The translations under genes and the position numbers were made by a program. A model generated the notes under the pieces. It ran no database searches, was not told the DNA's origin, and saw only the letters and a program-made list of their open reading frames with translations. DNA of 64,000 nucleotides from Diphasiastrum complanatum (taxonomy: Eukaryota; Streptophyta; Lycopodiopsida; Lycopodiales; Lycopodiaceae), in the NCBI GenBank assembly GCA_029204225.1, contig CM055103.1:23430663-23494662 (forward strand). Reading direction: 5' to 3'. Shown here piece by piece: positions 10,546 to 21,922 of the stretch (position 1 is its first letter; each line of letters begins with the position of its first letter).

Positions 10546-12033
10546 TTGCGTACGGTCTTAGATATTCTAAGACATGCAAAGCTCTATTCTAAGGAGTCTA
10601 AGCGTGAGTTTTTTCAAACAAGACTTAAATACTTGGGACATGTCGTTTCCTATCGAGGTCTTAATATCGTCTGCGAGACCTTTGTCGGACCGACGAGTTT
10701 TTCAGTCGTATATGGCAAGAACAACCTGACAGGAAGATCTATTTTGAGAAATAATCTTGGAAAGCAGGATTCCAAGAACTCTCGCGAACAAAAGATACTT
10801 GATGAATATTCCATTAGGAATGGTTTACTTTTCCGTAGAGGAAAAGTATGTGTGCCAAACATCGTGGACATAAGGGCCCAAATCCTGCATGAGTGTCACG
10901 ATAGCCCCAGTGCGGGTCACCCTGGTATACAGAGAACGCTTGACCTTGCTAAAAGAGAATTTTATTGGCCAAAAATGAAAGGTCATGTGGAGGCATATGT
11001 TCAAAAATGTGAACAATGCCAAGTTAACAACGCAGAAAGACTCAAAGCAGCTGGACTGTTACATCCGTTGGAAATTCCTAGCAAGAAGCGGGAAAGTATT
11101 TCCATGGATTTTGTGATCGTACTTCCCAAGTCCGGGAAGGATCATGATGCCATTTGGGTAGTAGTTGACAGGCTTACCGAAATGGCACAATTTATTCCAA
11201 CAAAAGCTACTCTCAAAACTTTAGAACTTGCACAACTCTTTGTTGAAAACTTGTTCAGGTTGTATGATTTGCCAAACGATAATGTTAGTGACCGTGATTC
11301 CAAGTTCACTGGCAAGTTTTGGCAGGTAGTCTTTGAGAGACTGGAAACTACCTTAAGTCTTTCGTCTACGGATCACCCACAAATTGATGGTCAGACCAAA
11401 CGTGTCAACCAGTCGATGGAAGATATGCTTCGTGCATATGTTTCCAGGCGACGATCAGATTGGGAAAAGTACCTCCCAATGGTTGAGTTCGCACACAATA
11501 GTATGAAGCATTCTACCACTGGATTTAGTCCTTCTATGCTCTTGTACAGCTTTCAGCCTTGTTCCCCTATCTCCGTTGGACTCAAAGGTCTCAAGGTGCA
11601 AGCTGCAGCTGATTTCTTGCAAGATATGCAGAAAATTTTGCAAGTGGCTAAGGAAAGCATTAGATCGGCTCAAGATCGAGCCCAATTCTATGCTAATCGA
11701 AGTTGCTCTCCTCAAGAATTTGAGATCGGCGATTGGGTATATCTTAGAATCCCAAAGGACTCTAAGACACTTCGAACAGGGAAATGCCCGTTATCTCCAC
11801 GTTATAGCGATCCTTTCAAGGTTGTTAATCAGATTAGTAGGACTACGTATCGACCAGAACTTCCTATTGGAACTAAGGTCCATCTTCTATTCCACATTAG
11901 TCGTCTAAAGGAACGACTTGGTGGAAAGGATAGCAACCTGATTCCAGCAGATGATCTAGTGTTATTGGAGGATTTGACTGCTTTTGTACCCCATGAACCA
12001 GACATGATCATGGATACCCAACGTCATCACTGA
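10546..12033 (+). pseudogene. Element D pol: RT tail joined to integrase
   Basis: The 495-codon open frame starts in the RT thumb region (LDILRHAKLYSKESKREFFQ, then LKYLGHVVS). Most of RNase H is deleted, and it enters the integrase: zinc-binding HECH...H and CEQCQ, first catalytic Asp in SMDFVIVLPKS, second in VSDRDSKFTGKFW. The position of the catalytic Glu reads DGQTKRVNQ where active gypsy integrases have DGQTERVN, so Glu is replaced by Lys. The C-terminal part follows ([27 protein letters not shown]). An inactive copy. Confidence 0.88.
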
Positions 12034-12146
12034 GGAATCATTTGATTTATGAACATCTGATTCGTTGGAAAGGTAAGTCCGATGACGAGGACACCTGGGA
12101 GAAGGAAGAAGATTTGAGACTAGATTCCCTGGTTGTCTCCCAGGGA
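12034..12146 (+). pseudogene. Element D chromodomain remnant
   Basis: After the stop at 12033 the sequence reads HLIYEHLIRWKGKSDDED then TWEKEEDL, matching the chromodomain core (YLVKWKG...TWEPEEDL). Chromodomains direct chromovirus integration to marked chromatin. The preceding stop separates it from pol. Confidence 0.75.
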
Positions 12147-12147
12147 A

Positions 12148-12616
12148 TGTTATGTACCATAAAGGTATGCCTTCAGTGATGGCCTCGCAAGGGCCAAGAT
12201 GCAGGTCTGGCATTATCGACATATTTTAGTGCCACGCGTCACCATCCTAGGTGGTCACTTGTCGTCGGCAGGACCGTGCTTGATGGGACCCACTATGCTA
12301 TGCCTATATAGTGGTGGGGCTTCCCTTTTGCTATTCACTCAGTCTACTCGGGAGTTGGTGGATGGAGAGCACATGCAGTAGCCAGGATGTATCTCCAGGC
12401 CAGGAGATGTGTGCTTGGGAGAGCCAAGGGCAATGGCTGGTGGTATGGGACACTGGTTATCGTTGGAGGCTTGACTAGGCATGAGGATGTCGATAGCTCC
12501 AATGTATGGGGGTGGTTCAACAGTGACCCTATGGATGGGTGGATATGGTGCGTCGCCACTGGTATTGGGGTGTGCGTCAACCTTCAAGGCAATCGGAGAT
12601 CATGGGAGTTGTAACA
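12148..12616 (+). repeat. Element D 3' LTR
   Basis: It begins TGTTATG and ends GTAACA, giving TG...CA ends with extended inverted termini. It follows pol after about 100 bp. A TATA-like CTATATAG lies near 12303. LINE L3 starts immediately after the end. Confidence 0.75.
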
Positions 12617-14312
12617 CTGCCTCAAGCTCGTCAATATACAAACCAAAACGTGTGGGGGAGAGGGAACATCCTTGCTTCACCCCAATATTACTCCTAACTC
12701 TCTTAGAGAGACCCTCCTCCAATTTGAAGCATCCCCAAACCTGCTCATACAGTGCCATGACTGCCAATATGGTATCAGTGGAAAAACCAAGATCTCTCAA
12801 CCTCTGGATGAGCATATGACATGGAACTGAGTCAAAAGCTTTTCGGAAATCCACAAAACAACAGTAAACTCTCTCATTTTTGGACCTGGCCTCCTTGATG
12901 ATAGCACAAGTGTGAACACATCATCAATGGTGGAATGTTGTGTCCTGAAGTCATGTCCTGAAGCCGGCCTAACCCAAAGCATGTCATCTCCGCATCTCTG
13001 CCTCACTACTAAATTCTAAACACTGTCTAACGGATAGTACCATAAAGCTTAGCCACAATGTGCCCAATCATAATTGTACGATAGTTACAGGCTTCATGGG
13101 GTCACCACTCTCTATGATGGAGAAAAGCCAGAAATGATGGCATGATTAAGGAGTGAGGCCAAAATGGGCGCAAGTATATCAGTGGCATGAATCAGGAGTT
13201 CTAGGTCATCAATATCCCGGGCACGATGGGTCTTCATTTTCTCAATGGCAAGAGAGACAATATCCAAGGTGAGAAAGGAGAAGGTGGAGGGACGAGGAGA
13301 TATAGCAATCAGGCTCTCTATAGAGAAGATCCACAAGATATTTCTCTTCAGAAGTCTCATATGAACATTTTTAGTAATTACAAGTATAACTGTGTAAACG
13401 TCTGATATTACCAAGATGGAGAGACCATAAGGAATGGCGTAGATGACTTGTAAGTGGACACAACACTGCAGCCACCAATATGAGGGTCGCAAATATAGTC
13501 ACCAGAACTCAGCCAACAAGACAAGCCATTAAAAATAGCAAGCTCATGGGCCTCACCCAGTAGAAGAAAATACTCACCATATGCCACCGTCATCAGCAAA
13601 TATCATGTCAGTCCCCATATCCATATTATCCAAGGCATGTATCCTCAAAGGGTCATCAGTGATCATGTGAAACTTTGTCTGTCCAGAAGAGTTCATGGCG
13701 TTGAAGTCTTCGGCCCAAAGTATATGACCATGCTCAGAGTATAGAAGAATATTTGAAGAAAGATCAGCATACGGAGAACCATACTATTAGCAAAAGCAAA
13801 AGACTCTGGTGGAAAATAGCAAACTGCCAGATACATATTACAGATCCTAGTCAAGCCCAATACTCCAACCAAGTAATCGAATCCACATATAGTGTGCTTG
13901 CTCATCCTGTCGAAACAAATCAATGATAGGCGATAGTCAGTCTCTATACAAGCATGCCACCCCACCTGAACCTCTACCTCCCACCAATCTAGTCTCTAGA
14001 CGAAAAACTGAAGCCCACCTGAAGCCCTGAAACTCTGATAATGCCTCAACTAACTCTCATGAGTCTCCTTGAAAAGAAGGATACCCCCTTGTGAGATGAA
14101 ATCTGTTAAATCTCCTGCCGCTGTTGAAGAATTAATGCCATTACAATTCCATAAACCAATACCTAGGCAATGGAGATGTAAGTGATGTGGATAGGATCCC
14201 GGGTTGCTCCTGTGCCCTGAGAGCCCCTAGGCACTAGAAGTAGATGGACCACGATCCAGGTATCTAACCTAACCATCCCAATAATGGCAAATCGACCAGA
14301 TGCCTTAGCCTT
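12617..14312 (-). mobile_element. LINE copy L3 (ORF1 end, endonuclease, RT up to motif B)
   Basis: Reading leftwards: an ORF1 C-terminal scrap (KAKASGRF near 14300), endonuclease start (WNCNGI and ETHES near 14140-14060), CYFPPES and AEDFNAMN region (about 13820-13690), RT entry near 13490, motif A MDFRKAFDSV near 12850, and motif B GVKQGCSLSP near 12690. It is cut at YIDELE by the element D LTR. Stops and frameshifts throughout. Its 5' edge abuts the (CT)8 tail of LINE L4. Confidence 0.86.
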
Positions 14313-14328
14313 AGAGAGAGAGAGAGAG
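14313..14328 (-). repeat. (CT)8 between LINE L4 3' end and LINE L3 5' edge
   Basis: GA repeat on the plus strand. On the minus strand it follows the L4 end (...GGAAAAGACGTTAAAAAAGCG) and is followed at once by L3 coding sequence. Confidence 0.85.
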
Positions 14329-14925
14329 CGCTTTTTTAACGTCTTTTCCATATGAAACGTCTCCAAATAGTAAAGAAAAACAAATACAATGTAACTGTTA
14401 ATGGTAAAGTAACTCTAGTACAAAAAAAATTGTTTGCAAATATAAGTCCAATGGCAATGGTATAACATGTTGTCCTCAAATCCTGCTACTACTGAAGAAA
14501 GATGTAATGGGGGCAACGCTTGGAGGGAGGTCCAATAAGTGCCATTGATGTCGTCGAAGAGGTTATCTCCGAGATACATGGCTCCTCATGGTATGACGTG
14601 GCTCAATGAGCTACATGAGTTTGGGTAATACGCCATCTTTGGTCTCTATGTCTAGAGAGGTCACCATCGTCTTTGTATGTGATCTTCTATGAGAGAAGAA
14701 TGTGATTTGAAGCTACATGTCAGGGTGGAACTGCCGAACTGGCTGACATCATGTCGTAGTAAAAACATCTCACTGATCATGAGAGCAACACAACGTGGAT
14801 CCTCATATGCTATAATGGATCTCAGTGTGACAGATGTGCCTCGAAAAAGGCAATGATACCGCCCTTTGATCTCATAGTAGACTAGGCATTTGAATTCGAA
14901 GTGATCTTCTCCTCCCATGGGGTAC

Positions 14926-14928
<3 letters not shown>
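14329..14928 (-). mobile_element. LINE copy L4 (C-terminal end and 3' UTR)
   Basis: On the minus strand, starting next to a long (CT)n, it reads GGEDHFEFKCLVYYEIKGRY (second half of the zinc knuckle), then YEDPRCVALM and the 3' UTR, down to an eroded 3' stem-loop (GGAAAAGAC at 14341-14349). It is a strongly 5'-truncated copy flanked on both sides by CT repeat. Confidence 0.85.

Positions 14929-15013
<85 letters not shown>
14929..15013 (-). repeat. (CT)n at the 5' edge of LINE L4
   Basis: 85 bp of GA on the plus strand. The 5' side on the minus strand (above 15013) shows no LINE sequence; the 3' side enters mid-knuckle LINE sequence. Confidence 0.95.
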
Positions 15014-15017
<4 letters not shown>

Positions 15018-16163
15018 CGTATGAAGTCCCTCAAACACTAAATATGTGCAATTTTGAATAGATTGTGCACATCTGGACATGTACTACTCACTATTATACA
15101 GCTACTTTCTATAGTATAATAAGCTTGAGAATCAACCTAGCTCAAATAACAGTCTCAAGGATTAGAATCCATCAATCGGATCAACCATAAAGCCTAAAGG
15201 GGTCATTATTACTTTCTACAAAAAGGTGGTAAAAGAAAATAGACACAGACTTATTGTATGTTTTGCAACAAGCTAAATTATGCCTCAAACATGGGTCGGA
15301 ATTTTTTTTAAGGCAGAAGTCATTCTAGAGTAGAATGTTTTTGAAATATAACATTAGTCAAATATATTTCTCATGGAGAAGAAAAGTATGTGGTACAATC
15401 TCAAATTGCTCATTGATAAAGCTCTATAAAGAGGTTAACAAGAGATTTTTACTCATGATTGTCAGTTATTATGACATAAATAGTCATGCAGTCTTGTACT
15501 ATGAAGAATAGGAACTTGCATGGATGTAACTAAGGAGGAAGCACCTAAAGCACTTAATTTGTTTCCAAGAGAAAATGATAACGCACATTACTAGCATCTT
15601 GGTGGATTGAGTTGGATACCGAATCTGTACAGTACTAACAATAATGTCTAACTATGAGGTTGATGAATAATATTTGAATATTGTTGTCACATAGAGATCA
15701 ACTAAGAGTATGCAATGAAAAGCCTACAATTCCCACATGACCTACTATGTTCTAAGTTCTAACATATTCCCCTTGACTTGGCAATATGTTATGGATTATG
15801 TTCAACCTGGTTACAACCACTGGAGCATAATGCAAAAAATAGAATTTCTTCAACTTTGTGTTTTATTGTATTTTGAACAAATAGCCTCTTGAAGACTTGA
15901 ATGCTTACTCAATTAATGTTTCCTATGCCATGCTTACATCCATAGACCACTTTCTTACAATGCATGTAAAATTTTACTATGTTAAGCATACATAAAGTTC
16001 TTTAAGACATGATGAATTCACGTCGTTATGAGATGATATGAAAAGACGTGTCTAGTTATTTGTAGGAGGATAGAAAACAAGCATATATATATAGATAGAT
16101 AGATACATGCACCGTTGCAGGGTTATTGAAAGTATTGAATGAAAACAAGTAAAAATCACTCAC
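15014..16163. other. Host intron, no gene seen
   Basis: AT-rich sequence between LINE L4 and exon H7. A short (AT)n/(GATA)n tract lies near 16085-16105. No TE family recognised. Confidence 0.5.
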
Positions 16164-16345
16164 CACAATCGAGCATTGAAGAATCATACAGAATCTGACA
16201 CTGCATGTCATCATAAGCTCTCAAAGGAAGCACTTTCAGAACCAAAAGTGGACTAAGGCGCTGAAAGAGATCATTTGCCAATGTCCCATCAAGACTTTTC
16301 GATGTGTCATCTACTCCTCCATGGCCAATATAGCCCTCTAGCATA
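16164..16345 (-). CDS. Host gene exon H7
   Basis: The 182-bp segment follows acceptor TTTCCTGCAG and ends at donor GTGAGT. It reads MLEGYIGHGG, then LDGTLANDLFQRLSPLLVLK and VLPLRAYDDMQCQ. Its first base completes the Val codon opened in H6, so the 15.3-kb intron between them, which contains gypsy element 1 and LINE copies L6-L8, is phase-consistent. It ends in phase 1. LFQRLSPLLVLKVLPLR is the most conserved-looking stretch of the gene in this window. Confidence 0.86.
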
Positions 16346-16814
16346 CTGCAGGAAAGACAACCATTGAAAAAATCATCTAAACAACATGACCATGGGCATC
16401 TTAAATCATAGTTCACTTAAAATTATATAGAGTAATGTCAAGAACATAGACAATTACAACAAAACACAGCTATGACACGCCGTAAAATATATTAAGAACT
16501 TTCGAGGTTATGATTTTAGAAATATCTCTACAAAATTCAAGAAAAACCTTCCTCTACTCCAATTAACCTGAGTGCACTATCCTAATGCTGCTCTTTATTT
16601 TAAAACTATACATCCTTAATGAAATTACAGCGTGTTACGCTAGTTAGTACAACCACCTTGACATCATGCAATTTTCTCCACAGTATCGATTTGACTTTTT
16701 TTCCAAGTTATAGGATGATTTGCTCACAGAATGGACCATTTGATAAGGTCAGTGACTATACCAATTTCGCAGAATAATAAACAAAATCATCGACTCCAGT
16801 AATAGACTGGTTAT
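16346..16814. other. Host intron, no gene seen
   Basis: AT-rich intron sequence between exon H7 and the LTR-like region. Nothing recognised. Confidence 0.5.
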
Positions 16815-17514
16815 TACCAAAGGTTTTGCTTGGGGCCTTTCTTAGGGTTACTGTAGGGTTAGGATACAATCAGGGCACCTTTGACCTAACTTGTGGCACA
16901 ACCCACCTAGTTTAGTATAAGTAGGAGAATCCTTGGCCCATTTGGGTAGATTCTTGAGTGGTCTAATCCTTAGCTATTGCTTGTAGGGCTTTAGTCATTG
17001 ATTATATGTGATGCTCTTGGTCATTCTTTGTAGGGTAACTATCATTTGCTTGTTGTATGATCATTTATGCTCTTGGTCATTCTTTGTAGGGTAACTATCA
17101 TTTGCTTGCTGTATGATCATTTATGCTTCATTGATATCAATACCTAAGATTTATTTTCTTAACTTGGTAATAGTGCACTTTCTTACCTTAGTTCTTGTCT
17201 GCATGCCATTGTTGCTGCATAATCTCCTAGTGTTCCTAGCATCTAGCATTGCCATCCCCTACACCTCACTGGCCCTACTGCTGCCCATAATGGATCACCT
17301 TGTTGCTAACCCATAGCCTGATCACACAATCTATCATACTTTGTCCTTGCTCCTACGCCGCCCATAACCCATAGCTAATAGTATGTTACCCATCGTCGAT
17401 CGCTGCCCATAGCTAATAGTATTTCATCTATCGTTGTCCCTAGCTGATAGTTGTCCCTGCCCTAATCATCCCCATTACCTTCATCCCGAGCTACTCTAAC
17501 GCTGCTTGCACATT

Positions 17515-17516
<2 letters not shown>
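16815..17516 (+). mobile_element. Possible LTR and leader of an unidentified retroelement
   Basis: The stretch has the texture of an LTR followed by AACTTGGTAATAG (about 17160-17172), which weakly resembles a PBS, then C-rich leader-like sequence with repeated CCCATAGCTAATAGT. No coding domain supports it. It includes a 56-bp tandem duplication (17011-17122). Confidence 0.3.
17011..17122. repeat. 56-bp tandem duplication
   Basis: Two nearly identical units (17011-17066, 17067-17122) beginning ATGCTCTTGGTCATTC, with one visible mismatch. Confidence 0.9.

Positions 17517-17561
<45 letters not shown>
17517..17561 (+). repeat. (CT)n at the 5' edge of LINE L5
   Basis: About 45 bp of CT between non-LINE sequence and the LINE zinc-knuckle coding sequence. 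Confidence 0.95.
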
Positions 17562-17563
<2 letters not shown>

Positions 17564-18251
17564 AGATTGCAGCGGATATGTCAGCTTTGTTCTCTTCAGG
17601 AGGTGGAAGATGAGTTTCATTTCATCTTTCGCTGCCCAGTATACTATGAGATTAGAGGACGATACCATTGTTTATACCGAGATATTCCCCTCACGTTGAG
17701 CTCCTTCCTCGAGTATCCAGATGCTAGATGTGTGGGTCTTCTTTTGAGAGAGATGTATATTTTACGAGCTTCACTTCTACCTACGCTCTCAGATATGGAT
17801 TCCAGTCAGGCTCACATTACTCAGTTCTTCCAGAAGCGAGACAGAGTGGATATTTCGGTTGCGGATTTTGACGTCCCCGTCCGAAGATCGAAGACACAGA
17901 GAGTTTCGGCTCGATCCAGTGCTACTAGATCTTCATACGCCTCCCACCAGCCTACATCACGACCCACTACTACCATCACTCATTACTTTCGGCTTGCTCG
18001 TAGCTAGTTTCCTCCGCGGAGCAGGTGGTTAAGCTCTTGCTTTGTACCCTCACCAGCTGGTGGTCAAGCTTGGATACTTTTTCTCTTAGAGACAGAGAGA
18101 TCGATATTTTAGTTTTAGTTTTACTGTCTTTTCATTGGTAGATAAGTCCTTATGCGGACAATGCTTCTCACATTTTGTACTCTCTTTTGTCTTATGTGCC
18201 CCTGGGCACCAAAAGACGTTAATAATAATAATTCTAATTCTAATTCTCTCT
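17562..18251 (+). mobile_element. LINE copy L5 (C-terminal end, 3' UTR, stem-loop, tail)
   Basis: The open frame to 18007 carries ICQLCSLQEVEDEFHFIFRC and ends in a basic Ser/Thr-rich tail. The 3' UTR follows, then a stem-loop at 18189-18217 with outer stem GTCTT/AAGAC and inner stem GTGCC/GGCAC. The tail shows stepwise composition: AAT repeats, then TTCTAA units, then CTCTCTC, ending where LINE L6 begins. Confidence 0.85.
18189..18217 (+). promoter_or_regulatory. LINE 3' stem-loop (L5)
   Basis: Outer stem GTCTT/AAGAC and inner stem GTGCC/GGCAC with 4-nt loop. It has the same geometry as the copies at 51931 and 62920 but different inner-stem bases, with pairing kept. Confidence 0.75.
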
Positions 18252-20288
18252 CAGCTGATGGCGCTGCTGACTCCCTGTCTGATGGCGCCCTTCATCACTG
18301 CACACACCCTGCTGCTTGGAGGAGTTTTTTAGGGATGGGAGTGCAGCATGGGGCAGACTTTTCGGAAGCTCTTTGATAGCCTGTTCAGGACCAAGGAGAT
18401 GTGTATGGCAAAAGCAATGGAGTAGCCGTGGAAACCCCTCAACTCTACCTCGTGGATAGTTCCTTGTTCTTTGATTCCATAGATTTATTATCTGGGAAGT
18501 TATTGCATGATCGTAGGTGGAGCGTTTCCCTCAAACAACCTCCAATTACACCAGCACGGGTCTGGAAGTCTCAAGACAAGGGGTGCCAATTCAATACGCG
18601 CTGCACTTCATCGTTCCAGAACTATGCATTGGCAGAGTCTAATGTGTTAGCCGAGAGAAATTTTAAGCTTTTTGATGTAGGTCCTCATTCGACCAAAGAG
18701 CAACTGCTTCAGGCATTGGGAGACCATTCATCTCTTATCTTGCAGCATTGTTTGGGGGCATCCTCAGCTGGCAGACTCAAGTTTTTGATCAAGTTTCAAT
18801 TGTTTTCCTTCTTTTTGGAACCCTAGACCAGATTGCAACTGGTGATGGTATTGAGGCTTTAGTTCTGGATACACTCGGCCTTGCATATGGTGTTGCTGAA
18901 GGTGGTTTGGCCGACATACAGCAGGTTCATTTCAAACTTACACTAATTAATTACCAAAGAGTACCTGCCTGCTGCTTACCTTCCGGGTCACCACATAAGC
19001 GCAGAGGCAGTATCTCCTCCCGTTCTCCACCCCGCCCTGTTGATTCCTCAGCAAACCATAAACAACCGTTGCAGGTCATCGCCTCTACCGCCTCCACATC
19101 TAGTGTAGTACCTCAGCTGCCACCGCACCAAGATGACACTGCCGAAGGACAGCAGACTACCCCATTCCCAGCCAATATCTCTGCTCATCTGTCCCACGAC
19201 TACACCCCTTCCCAACCTATGGAGGGATTTTTGCTCCATGAGTTTGGCTAGCTAAAGTAGGAACTGCGAGAACTTCAACGACGAGTAAACTATTTGAAAT
19301 CGGAAAATGGCAAAATCAAGATGAAAATGGGAGAGCTGCAGGCTGAACATTTGAGATTGAAGACGGAGCTCACGGAAGTGAACGATAAATGGAAGAAGGA
19401 AATGGACGCATTGACTCACGAACTTAGGGCCCCACCTTTTCTTGCTACACCGGAATCCTCTAACCGTTTCAAGGAATTGGAAGATAAGATAGAGCAACAT
19501 AAAGAGGAAACCATGTCATGGGCAGCGGTGCTCAAGAAAGGTACTAAACCTACTGCGCCTATCTCCTCAGTCATTTCAGCTACTCTCTTGAAAGAAAGAC
19601 TTCGGGGCAGCAAAGCCCTCAATATTCGGGTACATGGCATTGTTGATACCCAAAATGACATTGAAGAAGCAAAACGGATTATTGAAACCACATTAGACTA
19701 CCATAGTGAAGGGCTTGATACGGCATGGCGGACAAAACGAGATAATTCTACCTTGAATATTCGTTTCACCTCGGCTATCACCAGCAGAGATGCCGACGTA
19801 AGAGAGCTAAGCTGAAAGATACATGAATCCTCATGGATGATGACTTCACATATATCCAAGTAAAAGAAAGGCGTCAAGCCTTCCAAGAAGCCAAAGCATC
19901 AGGCCAGCGTGTAATTTATCGGGATGGACAGGTTCTTTACATTGACAATGTATCCACAGGCTTCCGCCAAAAGAAAGTTGGGGCCCCCATGCATAGGAGC
20001 AATCCGGGGGCCCATCCACACCACCTGCATATTGCTATTTGGAATTGCAATGGTATAAACTCTTCATCTACTGTCAGCGACCTTATGGATTTCATTACAG
20101 ATAGGAATATTCTTTTCCTTATGGAGACACATGAGAGCTAGATCCGAGGGCTACCTACATTCTCAAGCTACAAAATGGGATTCAGTATACAGGGCAGAGG
20201 CGAGATCCATGAGTGGTAGAGGTTCAGGTGGGGTCGCATGTTTATATAGAGATTCACTACACTCGATTATAGAGTTTATTAGACCACA
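18252..20288 (+). mobile_element. LINE copy L6, 5' part (ORF1 and endonuclease start)
   Basis: This begins directly after the L5 tail. It has an unrecognised N-terminal region (18401-18826), a Ser/Pro-rich stretch to 19251, then ORF1 coiled coil and RRM-like domain, and the start of the ORF2 endonuclease (IAIWNCNGINSSS near 20033, ETHES near 20125, GGVACLYRDS near 20230). Near 20288 it is interrupted by the B-like LTR of gypsy element 1. A LINE 3' end resumes at 26237, but the middle of ORF2 is missing. Confidence 0.75.
19252..19975 (+). pseudogene. LINE L6 ORF1 (coiled coil, RRM-like and C-terminal domain)
   Basis: 19294-19815 encodes a heptad-rich coiled coil (KMKMGELQAEHLRLKTELTE), then WAAVLKKGTKP and an RRM-like stretch (LNIRVHGIV, AWRTKRDNSTLNIRF). 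A frameshift near 19815 separates the last domain, MDDDFTYIQVKERRQAFQEA, then SGQRVIYRDGQ. This order (coiled coil, RRM, CTD) is that of vertebrate-type L1 ORF1p, an RNA-binding trimer in those elements. RNA binding here is inferred. Confidence 0.75.
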
Positions 20289-20604
20289 ATTATGCTATGG
20301 CTGATCTATGAAAGTAGGACATAAGCAGGAATCAGTCTAGAAAGCAAGAAAGAGAGCTTAAAGAGACTAAAGAGGAGAGAGATCAATATCATAGCTGAAT
20401 AACAAATGACATAGACTCCTTACTTATAGCCTAAAGGCCCTAACAAGGAAGCCTCCAGTGGCAAGGGCCCAACTGGGAGGGATAATAGTGCGCCCTCCAA
20501 GAAGGCCCCCACTATCCAGTAATATGTCCAAATGTCCAAATAATGAATAATAAGGCCCAAGGCCAACCATAAAGTCTAAGTGTCAAGGTATAGAGTATGA
20601 CGAG
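20289..20604 (-). repeat. Family B-like LTR at the 3' end of element 1
   Basis: It shares with the LTRs at 42850, 50234 and 63521 the phrases AGAGAGATCAATATCAT, AATAGTGCGCCCTCC and AAGGCCCAAGGCCA in the same order. It lacks the outer terminal part (CCATAAC): homology stops at GTATAGAG (20597-20604), where family A sequence begins. Confidence 0.75.
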
Positions 20605-21220
20605 TCTGCGTCTCTCTACTATCAAGAATCTCCTCTGGTTCATGTGGAGGTTGCTAAGGATCCAATGGGAGAACTAGAACACTGTCCCCTACCAGATTTT
20701 CTGATCTGGTTAAGGCTTTTCGTAGCTGACTTACATGAAAGACTGGAAAAACCTTACTGCTATGTGGGAGTTCTAGTTCATAGGTGACCTCGCCTAGTCT
20801 CCTACTGATGGTAAAGGGACCACAATACCTTGGAGACAACTTAGCACACAATCTTGATTTGAGGGTTTTAGAGTCAACTGGGACTCTCAAGTAGACTTTG
20901 TCACCAGCGGAGAACTGCACATCCCGTCTGTGTGGATCTGCATAATGCCTGGCCCGATCCTGGGACTGCCTGATGCTACGCTTAGCATGTTCTATCATCT
21001 GGTTTAGGTCTTCTAAAAAGTTTTTGGCTGCTTCAACTTTTTCTTGTTTAAACCCTACAGTTGTGGGTGAGCGTGGCTGAAAACCGTACATCAGCATAAA
21101 TGGGTTGTATCCCGTAGCTGAATGTTTGGTACTGTTATAAGCAAACTCTAATATCGAGAGATACTCCTCCCAATTAGTCTGCTTCTTGCTGACGTATGCA
21201 CGAAGCATATCCTCCAGCAC
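20605..21220 (-). pseudogene. Element 1 integrase C-terminal region and truncated chromodomain
   Basis: The open frame 20654-21220 starts with [20 protein letters not shown] and passes through [48 protein letters not shown] and VFHVSQLRK. Past the stop, another frame gives EPEEILDSRETQTRHTLY, the start of a chromodomain, which ends at the junction with the B-like LTR. In the copy at 44575-44740 the domain continues with REYLVKWNDQPVEN. Confidence 0.82.
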
Positions 21221-21711
21221 CTGATTTACCCTCTCTGTAGCCCGTCTACAAACAACCTCACTAACTCTAAAGCTCTAACGGTTGTTTTGGTCGGAATAAA
21301 ATGAGCCATTTTGGTCAGACGGTCAACTGTGACCCATATAGCATCATTACCCTTTTGGGTTTTAGGCAGGCCTACTATAAAATCCATGGAGATACTCTCC
21401 CATTTACCAGCTGGTATATCTAAGGGCTCCAACAACCCTCCTGCCTTTAAACGCTCTGCTTTGTTTACTTGACATTTCTGGCAACTGGTTACATACTGTT
21501 GGACGTCCTTTTTCATACTGGGCCAAAAAAATTGCCTACGAAAAAGCTCATAGGTCTTCTGTATGCCTGGGTGTCCCGCACTAGGAATGTCATGACATTC
21601 ATATAGGACCTGCTGCCTATAATCCTCTGAATTGGGGACACATACTCTATCTCTATAGAGCAAGTACTCATCCTGAATGGAATACTGTTTCCATTTAAAT
21701 CCTTGAGTCAA
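21221..21711 (-). pseudogene. Element 1 integrase N-terminal part, core deleted
   Basis: It carries the zinc-binding HECH...H and CQKCQ motif (ECHDIPSAGHPG; CQKCQVNKAERLKAGG) and the first catalytic Asp (SMDFIVGLPKT). After LELVRLFVDG it jumps to ATERVNQ; the segment with the second catalytic Asp is deleted, apparently within GTAGACGG-type similarity. Confidence 0.85.
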
Positions 21712-21721
21712 CTGACCCTCA

Positions 21722-21895
21722 GTCTACAACAAAACGAGGAAGGAGCATCTAAAACACCTCAGAAAGGTGTTTCGACTGCTCAGAAAGCATAAGCTTTATG
21801 CTAAACAATCCAAGTGTGAATTGTTCGTTGAAGAAGTAACATATTTGGGTCACATTATCTCGTCAGATGGGATTAAGATGGGAACTGGCACCAAC
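21722..21895 (+). pseudogene. Inverted RT fragment inside element 1
   Basis: On the plus strand, opposite to the rest of the element, the frame reads YNKTRKEHLKHLRKVFRLLR, KHKLYAKQSKCELFVEEV and YLGHIISSDGIKM. This is the RT thumb region that should follow YLDD. The same region is absent at its expected place near 22620, where LRPYLG jumps to the later connection region. Confidence 0.85.
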
Positions 21896-21922
21896 CCCGG
21901 GAACTGGTTCTGGAGTCTATAA

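Larger units (their letters stand above)
10546..12147 (+). mobile_element. Gypsy element D internal part (chromovirus type, truncated)
   Basis: A plus-strand gypsy pol begins abruptly inside the RT, continues through integrase to a chromodomain-like end, and is followed by a 3' LTR. It has no gag, protease or 5' LTR. It lies back to back with element C at about 10545. Confidence 0.87.
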
